Assembly: GCF_013377785.1 (NCBI RefSeq)
Contig: NZ_JABXWT010000010.1
Span: 1-64,000 of the forward strand
Origin: Ruegeria haliotis
GTDB lineage: Bacteria > Pseudomonadota > Alphaproteobacteria > Rhodobacterales > Rhodobacteraceae
Reading direction: 5' to 3'
DNA length: 64,000 nucleotides
Of the stretch, positions 43,227 through 51,700 are shown piece by piece (the first letter of the stretch is position 1; each line of letters begins with the position of its first letter). A program made the translations under genes and the position numbers. The notes below the pieces were generated by a model. It saw only the letters and a program-made list of their open reading frames with translations, searched no databases and was not told the origin of the DNA.

Positions 43227-43351
43227 TTCAGCGCCTTATATTGCGGGACGTTCACATCCCGACCCAATATCTGGTTGATACAATCCCGCAAACGCATTAA
43301 CCTATCCACACAGGTGCATAGACGCGGCATTGCATAATCTGACGCTAAATC

Positions 43352-43384
43352 GGGGCTCTTTTGCACATGCAGAAGAGCCCCTTT
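43352..43384 (+). terminator. Terminator hairpin after the entericidin gene
   Basis: GGGGCTCTT pairs perfectly with AAGAGCCCC around a 12-base loop, followed by TTT. It lies about 125 bases after the entericidin stop. Confidence 0.7.
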
Positions 43385-43844
43385 CCCTTGCAGCAGGGGT
43401 GATGAGTGGTAGCCTGTATGAAACCGTGAGCCGACATAAGAAAAGGCGTCAGGTGCGCAGACGCGGTCTTTGCATGTACCCTTTCGGACACTCCTGACGC
43501 CTTACCGGGTCGACGCACCACAAGGGTACTCCGATCCAGTCGCCCCAGCCTCGTAAAAGACTGCAGCCGCCGCTTTGAACCCTGAGGGTCCTCACAGCAT
43601 GCATTGGCCGTCTGAGAAGCTGACCATTCGAGCACAGGCACGAAGCCCATTTTCGATTGACCATCTACCGGTAAGTCTTTGCATATCAACGCTAATCCTA
43701 GAACTCGCGCTCTCTGCTCAGACCCCCTGACCTTTGCGTCCCACCTTCGGTCCCGAAGAACCTGTGCGGTATCTGGACTGTTACATCGCGCCCTGTATCC
43801 GACAAGAAAATAGCACTGCAGCATGAAAATTAGACGGGGATAAA
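43385..43844. other. Structured region without a supported gene
   Basis: About 460 bases. A perfect 11-base inverted repeat (AAGGCGTCAGG at 43443-43453, CCTGACGCCTT at 43493-43503) is followed on the minus strand by TTTTCTT, like a terminator or the closing stem of a small RNA. A 173-codon minus-strand frame crosses it but its translation looks unlike a protein (no family, odd composition). It may be a decayed element or an uncharacterised minus-strand RNA. Confidence 0.45.
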
Positions 43845-43991
43845 ATGTTGATATCTGACGGGACAACGATGTGGATAAATCGAGAATTCGAGATTCTGCG
43901 CAGGGTTGATGATGGAAAAGTTCGAGCCGTGAAAATCAACCTCGAATGCGCCCGATGCTGCAAGCGCAAAGGCCTGCGCACGGTCGTTTAG
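43845..43991 (+). CDS. Possible 48-residue Cys-containing small protein
   Basis: A short frame with GGGGA four bases before the ATG. It encodes TMWINREFEILRRVDDGK and a C-terminal ECARCCKRKG cluster that could bind metal. It lies just upstream of the operator region of the Phd-like gene. No family was recognised; an alternative start is 43869. Confidence 0.35.
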   Translation: MLISDGTTMWINREFEILRRVDDGKVRAVKINLECARCCKRKGLRTVV

Positions 43992-43998
43992 GCCCGAA

Positions 43999-44013
43999 TT
44001 GTACGTTTCGTAC
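43999..44013. promoter_or_regulatory. Palindromic operator 1 of the Phd-like gene
   Basis: TTGTACG-TTT-CGTAC, a perfect inverted repeat of GTACG. An identical arrangement lies 32 bases downstream. Confidence 0.6.
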
Positions 44014-44030
44014 GAAACTCTGACCCCTAA

Positions 44031-44045
44031 TTGTACGAATCGTAC
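44031..44045. promoter_or_regulatory. Palindromic operator 2 of the Phd-like gene
   Basis: TTGTACG-AAT-CGTAC, with the same half-sites as operator 1, about three helical turns away. It is 19 bases before the start of the Phd-like gene. Confidence 0.6.
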
Positions 44046-44064
44046 CAAACGGAAAAGGGGCAAA

Positions 44065-44481
44065 ATGCGCTGTTCAATCTCATACGCGCGCGATCATCTG
44101 GGGCAGTTGGTCACCCACGTGCAAGACCCGCGCGAGGTGATCGTGCTGGCCCGGCGTGGCAAGCCGCTGGCCGCGCTTGTCTCGATCACCGAGGCGCAAC
44201 GGATCTGGGATCTGGAAGCGGATGAGCGGATCGGCTGGAAACATCCGCTGTGCGGGATGCGCGGGTGGTGGTCAAAAAGACCAACCATACCGGGGATGGA
44301 ACCTGGGCCGGACGGCACCTATGTCACCGCGCGCGAAGCCGCGCTGAAGGTTCGCGAGATCCAGATGACCCGTGCCGAGGAACGCCGCATTCTTGCACGC
44401 GGTGGTCTGGACCCTGTCGCAGGCGGTGAACTGGCCGCCCGGCCCGTCTCCGCCTTGTGGAGACGCTGGTTCCGATTTTGA
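44065..44481 (+). CDS. Phd/YefM-like antitoxin-type regulator, orphan
   Basis: A 138-residue protein whose first 60 residues (SISYARDHLGQLVTHVQDPR, EVIVLARRGKPLAALVSITE) fit the Phd/YefM DNA-binding antitoxin fold. The C-terminal part is longer than usual and rich in Trp/Arg (GMRGWWSKRP). GGGG and AAA precede the start at 44065. Twin palindromes upstream suggest autoregulation. No toxin gene of the Doc or RelE type follows; the next gene is convergent. Confidence 0.72.
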   Translation: MRCSISYARDHLGQLVTHVQDPREVIVLARRGKPLAALVSITEAQRIWDLEADERIGWKHPLCGMRGWWSKRPTIPGMEPGPDGTYVTAREAALKVREIQMTRAEERRILARGGLDPVAGGELAARPVSALWRRWFRF

Positions 44482-44579
44482 GAAGCGTTCCGACCCGATC
44501 GAGTAACCTACTACTCTCCGCCACAGTCTAAATACAGCAGCGGTACTTACCCCCTACATCCGAGCGGGTCGGAAACGCT

Positions 44580-45029
44580 TCAGTTCACCTGTCGCTCCAG
44601 TACGACGCTGTACGTCGTGCCGTTACGCAGGCTACGGAAATCCGCATAAATCATACCATCCTTGTACTGGGCATCGATCAGGGCGTTGGCACCGATCACC
44701 AGAGGCGAGGTTTCAACGATCCCTATCTTGCCGGACCCATCCAGACTGATCGACCCGGTCACCTCGTATTCATGCCACAGATCATTGTCCTGACTGCGCC
44801 ATTTGGACGGGCCCCAGAACACGTTGTCCTCTTGCTTCTGGATATCAACGACCCATTCCGCCTGATTAAAGCGGGGCTCGTCGCCCTTGTAGTAATGGCT
44901 GGGCTGGACGGTGTTGTACGTACCGGTCCACTTGCCCCGCAGGTCTGGCGTCGTATCGGCCAGCGCAGCGGTTCCAAGGCTGAGGCTTGTGGCCAGAGCG
45001 GCAGCGCTGGCAGTCAGGTATCTGGTCAT
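44580..45029 (-). CDS. Secreted hypothetical protein
   Basis: A 149-residue protein with a clear signal peptide (YLTASAAALATSLSLGTAAL, cleavage near ALA-DT). The mature beta-rich domain begins TPDLRGKWTGTYNTVQPSHY and ends YSVVLERQVN. No catalytic motif is seen. Periplasmic or exported location is likely; the function is unknown. Confidence 0.72.
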   Translation of the reverse strand: MTRYLTASAAALATSLSLGTAALADTTPDLRGKWTGTYNTVQPSHYYKGDEPRFNQAEWVVDIQKQEDNVFWGPSKWRSQDNDLWHEYEVTGSISLDGSGKIGIVETSPLVIGANALIDAQYKDGMIYADFRSLRNGTTYSVVLERQVN

Positions 45030-45140
45030 GGGCGTCCTCCTTTTCGGCGTGGGCCGGTGTGGCCTTGTTGAACAGATTGGGAGAGGTCAGAGGGCATACA
45101 AGTTTTCTGAACGAGGCTTAATGTTTGCTTCATGTTCAGA

Positions 45141-45461
45141 TCACGCCCAGGCCAGCGCGGTACCGATCACAACCAGACCGATGCCTAACGCCTCACGATG
45201 CGAGAAATTTTCGCCGAACAGAAAGAACGAGGCGATGGCGATCAGAACAACCTCGGCCCCCAGAATGCCGGTATAGATGATGCCCAGACGTTCGTCGCGC
45301 AGAGCAGCAAGTTCCAGCGTCGCCCCGGCCAACAGGGTCGCGACGATCAACATGCCCAGCCCGACGCCGGGGAGTTTCCACCAGAACTTCATCGCGATCA
45401 TGGCCACGGAATAGAGACCCGCTGACCCGAGGGCGATGATGGGGATCATGGATGTGGACAT
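45141..45461 (-). CDS. Small EamA/SMR-like membrane protein
   Basis: A 106-residue inner-membrane protein with four hydrophobic helices (MIPIIALGSAGLYSVAMIAM, LGMLIVATLLAGATLELAAL, IIYTGILGAEVVLIAIASFF, EALGIGLVVIGTALAWA). The layout matches small multidrug resistance/EamA-like half-transporters. Such proteins work as dimers. Substrate unknown. Confidence 0.78.
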   Translation of the reverse strand: MSTSMIPIIALGSAGLYSVAMIAMKFWWKLPGVGLGMLIVATLLAGATLELAALRDERLGIIYTGILGAEVVLIAIASFFLFGENFSHREALGIGLVVIGTALAWA

Positions 45462-45623
45462 TGGACGCTTCCTCGGAATGGTTCCGGTGCGTCAACATTA
45501 GCGGGTTAGTGGAATTGGGGATGTGAGGTTGGTCACAGTGGTTGGGATGGAAGTGAACACCTACTTCACGGGCGATGACCAGACGCACCGCCCGCTTTGC
45601 CGAACCAGATCGGCGATCTGGCG

Positions 45624-45866
45624 CTAGTTCAGGCCGAGCAGGTCCTTGGCCTGAGCCAGAGTCGCGACCGACGCGTCATGGTCGCCCGCATCATGCAGCG
45701 CAGCGCCTTCGTCACGCCATGCCTCAACCTGTGCGACCTGTTCAGCGGACAGGTCGGGACCTGCGGCCAGAGCGGCATCGATTGCAGCAATGTCGGTGGG
45801 GCATTGGAAGGCAAAGGCGGGCGCGGCGAACAGGCAGAAGGCAGCGGCCAGAGTCAGATGTTTCAT
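45624..45866 (-). CDS. Secreted small helical protein
   Basis: An 80-residue protein with a signal peptide (MKHLTLAAAFCLFAAPAFA) followed by a helical mature part with one Cys (FQCPTDIAAIDAALAAGPDL). GGGAGGAT precedes the start at 45866. Function unknown. Confidence 0.7.
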   Translation of the reverse strand: MKHLTLAAAFCLFAAPAFAFQCPTDIAAIDAALAAGPDLSAEQVAQVEAWRDEGAALHDAGDHDASVATLAQAKDLLGLN

Positions 45867-46171
45867 TGGTTTATCCTCCCGTTTTTTGGGTGCGGTGAGG
45901 ATACCATGAAACGGGTCAGGTTCGGTGAGCGTCAGCGCCCGACGCGGAGGATCGGCGGGGGATGGCTGATGCGGGAGCTTTCGAGCGGCGGAACTCCGGG
46001 GCGCAAACGCAGACACATTGAGTAATCACAAAAGTTGAGGACTACGACCAGCCCGAGGGGAGGCGCAAACGCTCCGCCCCATGGGAGCGGGTCCGCGGCC
46101 CGGTGGTGCCGCCGGGCGGGTGAAACTGATTTAACGTGAAGGAATTTCGAGAGATAAAAGAAGCCACGTAT
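45867..46171. other. Intergenic stretch with a possible tiny ORF
   Basis: 305 bases without a firm gene. A 39-residue Arg-rich frame (45906-46025, plus strand; KRVRFGERQRPTRRIGGGW) has GAGGA before its ATG but no other support. The rest (46026-46171) is GC-rich with small stem-loops and then turns AT-richer at the edge of the next gene. Confidence 0.4.
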
Positions 46172-47035
46172 TCACGAAAATACTTGAATCAACTTCTCAC
46201 CGAAGAACGCTAAAATCGCTGCTCTACCTGCCCAGGTCCCGGTTGTTTCACCAAACTTTTCTGCGAACTTTAGGGTCGAGACCTTCGTCATTTCCCCAAT
46301 ATGGCTAGTCAGAGCAACACCCAAATTAAGGAGCGCGTTTCCCGCATCTATAATCAACTTGTCGCTAGATGCATCTGCCTCCTTTAACGCAACCTGCACT
46401 GAGCGGAGCTTGCTTTCGACTTCCTGAATTTTTTCGGGGTGAAGCGGAAATTCGCTCCCTTGATTGTGCCCGAACGTGGAAGGGAGGTCAGCTCTAATTG
46501 CGGCTAACAAGTCAATTAGGTCAGGAATCTCCTTGATCAGCTCTTGTTTAAGCTCTTTGGAAGACTGTTCGTATTCCTCTTCTAAAACAAATGGCTCTTG
46601 TTCCTCGAAAACATTCAGTTTTACTCGATGATTAGAAGGCATCCAGTCTTCGGAATACTCCTTCTCGATAGCGTCAACTATTTCGTCCAACTGTTCGGAA
46701 AGAATTGAATTTACGAAATTCTCTAATAGAATTTCTCGCGTCGAGACAGCATGTCGGGTCAACTCATCAGACAAGTCGTCGAAGTTTTCCAATGGAACGT
46801 CCAACGGCTCGGAATCGACTTCCAAATTTTCTAGATCGAAATCGCTAAACTGCTGATATTCTTTTCTAACCCAGTCTAGGATTACCTCAATCTTTGTGAT
46901 GCTAGCCCAAGTAAGATCTAAGTTTGGCGGGTTCTCAAAATCTGAAACCTCTACTGCCCCGTAGTACATTCTTGCCAAGCCCATATCTAGGTTTTTAGTT
47001 TTAGTGTTTGAGAAAGAACACGGCATTATAGCCAT
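46172..47035 (-). CDS. Acidic hypothetical protein, probably acquired
   Basis: A 287-residue acidic protein (many Glu, Asp and Asn) whose AT-richer codons (AAA, GAA, TTT) differ from its neighbours. A central coiled region (EEEYEQSSKELKQELIKEIP) precedes a GHNQG motif, common in alphaproteobacterial phage-related proteins. A weakly hydrophobic C-terminus follows (GRAAILAFFGEKLIQVF). The start is either 47035, which abuts a preceding stop (TGAATG), or 46984. It lies next to lepA. Function not recognised. Confidence 0.65.
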   Translation of the reverse strand: MAIMPCSFSNTKTKNLDMGLARMYYGAVEVSDFENPPNLDLTWASITKIEVILDWVRKEYQQFSDFDLENLEVDSEPLDVPLENFDDLSDELTRHAVSTREILLENFVNSILSEQLDEIVDAIEKEYSEDWMPSNHRVKLNVFEEQEPFVLEEEYEQSSKELKQELIKEIPDLIDLLAAIRADLPSTFGHNQGSEFPLHPEKIQEVESKLRSVQVALKEADASSDKLIIDAGNALLNLGVALTSHIGEMTKVSTLKFAEKFGETTGTWAGRAAILAFFGEKLIQVFS

Positions 47036-47155
47036 TCAAAACTTTTTCAATGTCATGCCTTGATCAGCCAATGTGTTGAGGTCAATTTCTTCCCTCTTTG
47101 CGCTTTGCCCGTTAAACACAATTTGATCAGCTGTCGTTAGCAACCCAATGTCACT
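47036..47155 (-). other. Possible short upstream frame coupled to the acidic gene
   Basis: An open frame without a convincing start codon encodes TTADQIVFNGQSAKREEIDL and ends in TGA directly before the ATG at 47035. It may be the end of a truncated gene or a small coupled ORF. Confidence 0.25.
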
Positions 47156-47157
47156 TG

Positions 47158-48957
47158 CTAACTATCCATCTTCAACGCTGAAATAAACGCCTCCTGCGGA
47201 ATATCCACCTTCCCGAACTGGCGCATCTTTTTCTTACCCGCCTTCTGCTTGTCCAGCAGTTTGCGTTTCCGCGTGGCGTCGCCTCCGTAGCATTTCGCGG
47301 TCACGTCCTTGCGCAGCGCCGAGAGGGTCTCGCGGGCGATGACCTTGCCTCCGATGGCGGCCTGGATCGGGATTTTGAACATGTGGCGCGGGATCAGGTC
47401 CTTGAGCTTTTCGCACATCGCCCGGCCCCGCATCTCGGCCCGGTCGCGGTGAACCATGGTTGACAGCGCATCGACCGGTTCGTCATTCACCAGCACCGAC
47501 ATCTTGACCAGCGCGTCCTCGGTATAGCCGGTCATCTGGTAATCAAACGAGGCATAGCCCTTGGTCACCGATTTCAGGCGGTCGTAGAAGTCAAAGACGA
47601 CCTCGTTCAGCGGCAGGTCATAGACGACCATGGCGCGGCTGCCCGCATAGGTCAGGTCCAGCTGGATGCCACGGCGGTCCTGGCAGAGTTTCAGCACGTC
47701 GCCGAGGAATTCGTCCGGTACCAAGATGGTCGCCTTGATGCGCGGTTCCTCGATATGGTCGACCTTGGAGGGGTCGGGCATATCTGCGGGGTTGTGCAAC
47801 TCGATCATCTCGCCGTCTTTCATGTAGACGTGATAGATCACCGACGGCGCGGTGGTGATGAGCTCGATATCATATTCGCGTTCGATACGGTCGCGGATGA
47901 CCTCGAGGTGCAAAAGGCCAAGGAAGCCGCAGCGGAAGCCAAAGCCAAGTGCTGCCGAGGTTTCCATTTCAAAGCTGAAGCTGGCGTCGTTCAGGGCCAG
48001 TTTGTCGATCGCATCGCGCAGGTCTTCGAATTCGGAACTGTCGACGGGGAACAGGCCACAGAACACCACCGGCTGCGCGGGTTTGAAGCCGTCCAAAGCG
48101 ATTTCGGTGCCGTTACGGTCATTGGTGATGGTGTCACCGACGCGGGTGTCGCGGACCTGTTTGATCGAGGCGGTGAGAAAGCCGATCTCACCGGGGCCAA
48201 GCGAGTCCACCATTTCCATCTCGGGCCGGAAGACGCCAACGCGGTCGACGTGGTGCAGGGTGTTGTTCGACATGAACTTGACCCGCATCCCCTTTTTCAG
48301 CGTGCCGTCCATGATGCGGACCAGCACGATGACGCCGAGATAGGCATCGTACCACGAATCCACCAGCATCGCCTTGAGCGGCGCGTCGAGCGTGCCTTTG
48401 GGCGCGGGCAGATGGGTGACGATGGATTCCAACGTCTCGTGGATGCCCTGCCCGGTCTTGGCGCTGACCTGAATCGCCTCGGACGCGTCGATGCCGATCA
48501 CATCCTCGATCTGTTCCGCCACGCGGTCACAATCGGACGCAGGCAGATCGATCTTGTTCAGCACCGGAACGATGTCATGATCGGCGTCGATGGCTTGATA
48601 GACATTCGCCAGCGTCTGCGCCTCGACGCCCTGCGTCGAGTCCACAACCAGTAGCGAGCCTTCGACCGCGCGCATGGACCGCGAGACCTCATAGGCAAAG
48701 TCCACGTGGCCGGGGGTGTCGATCAAGTTCAGCACGTATTTCTCGCCATTGTCGGCGGTATAATCGATGCGGACCGTGTTGGCCTTGATGGTGATGCCGC
48801 GCTCGCGCTCGATATCCATGCTGTCGAGCAGCTGTTCCTTCATGTCTCGGTCCTTGACCGTTCCGGTCTCTTGGATGAGCCGGTCAGCAAGGGTGGATTT
48901 GCCATGGTCGATATGCGCGACGATGGAGAAATTGCGGATATGAGCGAGGTCTGTCAT
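47158..48957 (-). CDS. lepA: Elongation factor 4 (LepA)
   Basis: A 599-residue ribosome-associated GTPase thought to back-translocate or assist stalled ribosomes. The G1 motif is [14 protein letters not shown], followed by RERGITI, DTPGH, NKIDLP and the LepA-specific C-terminal domain ([20 protein letters not shown], then [14 protein letters not shown]). Length matches the family. Confidence 0.98.
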   Translation of the reverse strand: MTDLAHIRNFSIVAHIDHGKSTLADRLIQETGTVKDRDMKEQLLDSMDIERERGITIKANTVRIDYTADNGEKYVLNLIDTPGHVDFAYEVSRSMRAVEGSLLVVDSTQGVEAQTLANVYQAIDADHDIVPVLNKIDLPASDCDRVAEQIEDVIGIDASEAIQVSAKTGQGIHETLESIVTHLPAPKGTLDAPLKAMLVDSWYDAYLGVIVLVRIMDGTLKKGMRVKFMSNNTLHHVDRVGVFRPEMEMVDSLGPGEIGFLTASIKQVRDTRVGDTITNDRNGTEIALDGFKPAQPVVFCGLFPVDSSEFEDLRDAIDKLALNDASFSFEMETSAALGFGFRCGFLGLLHLEVIRDRIEREYDIELITTAPSVIYHVYMKDGEMIELHNPADMPDPSKVDHIEEPRIKATILVPDEFLGDVLKLCQDRRGIQLDLTYAGSRAMVVYDLPLNEVVFDFYDRLKSVTKGYASFDYQMTGYTEDALVKMSVLVNDEPVDALSTMVHRDRAEMRGRAMCEKLKDLIPRHMFKIPIQAAIGGKVIARETLSALRKDVTAKCYGGDATRKRKLLDKQKAGKKKMRQFGKVDIPQEAFISALKMDS

Positions 48958-49095
48958 AGCGACGGGATATGGTTCGAAAACGGGCGCTGGTCAAGGTGGG
49001 ACGGTACCATGCGAAACCCTTTGTTTGGTGGGCTCGTCGGACGGTTCGGCAATCCAGTCAAGCCCAGGCTTCAGGAGACCGGAAATGGCTGCTGA

Positions 49096-49719
49096 TTAAA
49101 GCAGCCCATTCTTTACCAGTTCAGCACTCATCCAATGCGTTTCGCTTTGCACATGGCCTTCGCGAACATACTTTGCCAGATGAGTGGGCATATCCTTGTC
49201 GGCAAAGGCCGTAGTTACTCGCACGACGAACCCTTCCTGCGATGAAAGATCCAAATCACTTATCACATCAGAAACGGCGTCTTCCGAAAAAAGCCCGCGA
49301 TACAGCACAGGTACTGGTGCGATGTTGAGGTCTGCAAAGCGGGACAGGGTCGCATCCCAAGGTTGGACCACATCCCTCTTGATCCACGCAAAACCCAGAA
49401 AATATGTGGGCAACTCAGAATATGCGATAGAGTGGCGTGCAAAAAGGTACTCCCCGACGATCCGCTCATCCTCTGCAAGCTGAGGTGAGATGCCCGCTGC
49501 AAAGGCTTTCATCCAGTCGCGTGACGAGTGATATCGCGCGTCGATGCTGCGAGGGTGACATCCGTCACTGTGAATTGTGGTGTTTTCACCGTCCATTTTC
49601 TCGGTAAAGATTACTTCGTCTGCGGCAACCAGAGCCCCAACATCGGACATGATCTTGTCATCGCTCGTTGCACCCGGCGATTGTGGTAGATGAAATGTGC
49701 GGCCGTATTTCTTGAGCAT
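49096..49719 (-). CDS. RNA ligase family protein (nucleotidyltransferase fold)
   Basis: A 207-residue protein with the ligase nucleotidyl-transfer motifs: motif I VIFTEKMDGENTTIHSDG with the Lys that would carry AMP, RYHSSRDWM, motif III-like GEYLFARHSIAYS, motif IV EGFVVRVT and motif V LAKYVREGHV. It resembles the Rnl2-like RNA_ligase family, and the C-terminal domain is short. It lies alone beside lepA with no kinase or phosphatase partner. The start at 49719 is favoured over 49734. Confidence 0.85.
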   Translation of the reverse strand: MLKKYGRTFHLPQSPGATSDDKIMSDVGALVAADEVIFTEKMDGENTTIHSDGCHPRSIDARYHSSRDWMKAFAAGISPQLAEDERIVGEYLFARHSIAYSELPTYFLGFAWIKRDVVQPWDATLSRFADLNIAPVPVLYRGLFSEDAVSDVISDLDLSSQEGFVVRVTTAFADKDMPTHLAKYVREGHVQSETHWMSAELVKNGLL

Positions 49720-49892
49720 TTTCAGTATCAACAACTTTGAACGGATAAATCAGTCCGCACACCAAACGCGACAATTCCACCCCGCGCAATCACTTTTTCG
49801 CAACGTGTGATTGATCCGCCCACCCATTTGATTCATACTCCGCCGCAGACTGAGAGGGGCGTCAGATCTCTCCTGGCAGGCAAACACGAGGC

Positions 49893-50210
49893 ATGAGCAT
49901 GAAACAGTTCCTCTTAATCGCATTCTGCGCCACATCGTTGACGGCAGCGGCCCCGCTACCCAGTGAGGCGGCACAGATCAAACGGGCGTGTCTGGCGTCG
50001 GACCGATCGGCGGCGACGCGGCAGCGGTGCAGCTGCATTCAACGGGTCGCCGATCAGGCGTTGACCCGTACCGATCAGAAGACCGTGTCCAAATGGTTCA
50101 GCGACCCGCATCAGGCGCAAGAGCTGAAGATGTCGCAGACCGCGCGCGATGATGCGCTGTGGGATCGGTATCAGGCCTTTGGTCAGATGGCGAAGGCGAT
50201 CTGCAGCTAA
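49893..50210 (+). CDS. Secreted hypothetical protein
   Basis: A 105-residue protein with a signal peptide (KQFLLIAFCATSLTAAAPLP) and a mature helical part carrying several Cys (KRACLASDRSAATRQRCSCI). GAGG precedes the start. Function unknown; presumably periplasmic. Confidence 0.68.
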   Translation: MSMKQFLLIAFCATSLTAAAPLPSEAAQIKRACLASDRSAATRQRCSCIQRVADQALTRTDQKTVSKWFSDPHQAQELKMSQTARDDALWDRYQAFGQMAKAICS

Positions 50211-50278
50211 ACCGCAATCTCAAACCCTTGACCTGATCCCCGCTGCGCCCCAGAAAAGGCGCAACGGAAGGATTTCGC

Positions 50279-51232
50279 ATGGTGATGAAAGGGCTGACTC
50301 TGCGCGGGCTCGAAGTGTTCGAGGCGCTGGCGCGGACCGGATCGGTGGCGCAGGCGGCCGAGATCACGGGGCTCAGCCAGCCATCGGTGTCGCAGCAATT
50401 GCGCAATTTGGAAAAGGCCGTGGGCACCGATCTGGTGGATCACGGCCGGCGTCCGATGCGGTTGACCCAGGCCGGGCGTAGCTTTCTGGCACGTACCGAG
50501 GCGGTTCTGGCCGAGTTGCAGATGGCGCAAAGCGAACTGACCGTGATGGATCTGGGTCATTTGACGACGCTGTCCATCGGGCTGATCGACGATTTCGACA
50601 ATGACCTGACGCCACGGCTGGCCACCTTGTTGGCCGACAGTCTGACCCGGTCGAAGTTCAAGCTGATCACGCTGTCCAGTCTTGATCTGTTTGAGGCGCT
50701 GGACGCGCAGCGCCTGCATTTGGCGGTCTCAGCCCATACTGGCGAGGTTCTGGAGGGCGTGGTCGAGTACCCTCTGGTACAAGATCCGTTCATTCTGGTG
50801 GCCCCAAAAGGGGTAGATGGTGTTGAATCGGCCATACAGAACCTACCGTTTCTGCGTTACGCGCGCGAGCAGTTGATCAGCCGCCAGATCGAAGCGCATC
50901 TGGCGCGGCAGCAGCTGGAGTTCGAGGAACGATTCGAGATCGGCTCGCACCTCGCGTTGATGGCGATGGTGGCCCGGGGGCTGGGCTGGGCGATCACCAC
51001 GCCGCTCGGGTTCATGCGCGCGGCGCGGTTTCATGACGGGTTGGAGGCCTACCCCGCCCCGTTCGGCGCGTTTTCACGCACCATATCGCTGTTTACCCGC
51101 ACCGATTGGTCTGATCAGGTGCCGCAGGAAGTGGCCGGCATGATGCGGCGATTGATGCAGAGCCAGATCATTGACCCGGCCACCGCAAAACTGCCGTGGC
51201 TGAACGGGCAGTTGAAGGTGACGGGTGGTTAG
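50279..51232 (+). CDS. LysR-family transcriptional regulator
   Basis: A 317-residue regulator with an N-terminal winged helix-turn-helix (LEVFEALARTGSVAQAAEIT, LSQPSVSQQLRNLEKAVG) and a periplasmic-binding-protein-like effector domain. GGAAGGA precedes the start. Its stop codon overlaps the stop region of the convergent phosphatase gene by four bases. Effector and target are unknown. Confidence 0.93.
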   Translation: MVMKGLTLRGLEVFEALARTGSVAQAAEITGLSQPSVSQQLRNLEKAVGTDLVDHGRRPMRLTQAGRSFLARTEAVLAELQMAQSELTVMDLGHLTTLSIGLIDDFDNDLTPRLATLLADSLTRSKFKLITLSSLDLFEALDAQRLHLAVSAHTGEVLEGVVEYPLVQDPFILVAPKGVDGVESAIQNLPFLRYAREQLISRQIEAHLARQQLEFEERFEIGSHLALMAMVARGLGWAITTPLGFMRAARFHDGLEAYPAPFGAFSRTISLFTRTDWSDQVPQEVAGMMRRLMQSQIIDPATAKLPWLNGQLKVTGG

Positions 51233-51672
51233 CGATCCAGGTGGCTGCTGAGGCCATCGATTGCCGCTTCGATCAGGTCCAGGGCACCGTCGAAATCTCT
51301 TGTGTAATATGGATCGGGGACATGGTTCGCGCCGGTTTCCGGAGCGAAATCCGTCAACAGACGGACCGGGGTTTCATTGCCGGGCGGGCGCAAAGATTCG
51401 ATATCGGCGATGTTGGTGTCGTCCATACCGATGATCAGGTCGAACCGGTTGAAATCGGCGGCGGTGAACTGCCGGGCGCGCAGATCGCTGAGGTCTAGCC
51501 CTCGGCTGCGCGCGGCGGATTGCATCGGGCCGTAGGGCGGGTTGCCTGCATGCCAGCCCATAGTTCCGGCGCTGTCGCTGGAATGATGCGGGGCGCGGGC
51601 GCGAAAGACGCCCTCGGCAGCCGGAGAGCGGCAGATGTTGCCGAGGCAGACAAAGAGGATACGGTGGGTCAT
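51229..51672 (-). CDS. Low-molecular-weight protein-tyrosine phosphatase
   Basis: A 147-residue phosphatase. The P-loop FVCLGNICRSPAAEGVF (C-x5-R-S) is at residues 7-23, and the general acid Asp lies in HVPDPYYTRD near the C-terminus. It is divergent from the sirtuin gene with only 28 bases between start codons. The physiological substrate is unknown. Confidence 0.95.
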   Translation of the reverse strand: MTHRILFVCLGNICRSPAAEGVFRARAPHHSSDSAGTMGWHAGNPPYGPMQSAARSRGLDLSDLRARQFTAADFNRFDLIIGMDDTNIADIESLRPPGNETPVRLLTDFAPETGANHVPDPYYTRDFDGALDLIEAAIDGLSSHLDR

Positions 51673-51700
51673 GGGCCAAGGTGTAGCGCGCGGAGGGCAT

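Noticed and set aside
43385..43844. The structured region, considered as tmRNA, RNase P RNA, 6S RNA or SRP RNA.
   Set aside because: None of the diagnostic sequence blocks of those RNAs could be recognised on either strand, so it is left as unassigned.
47755..48654. A 299-codon plus-strand frame opposite lepA.
   Set aside because: It is antisense to a certain lepA gene, with no independent start signal or motif.
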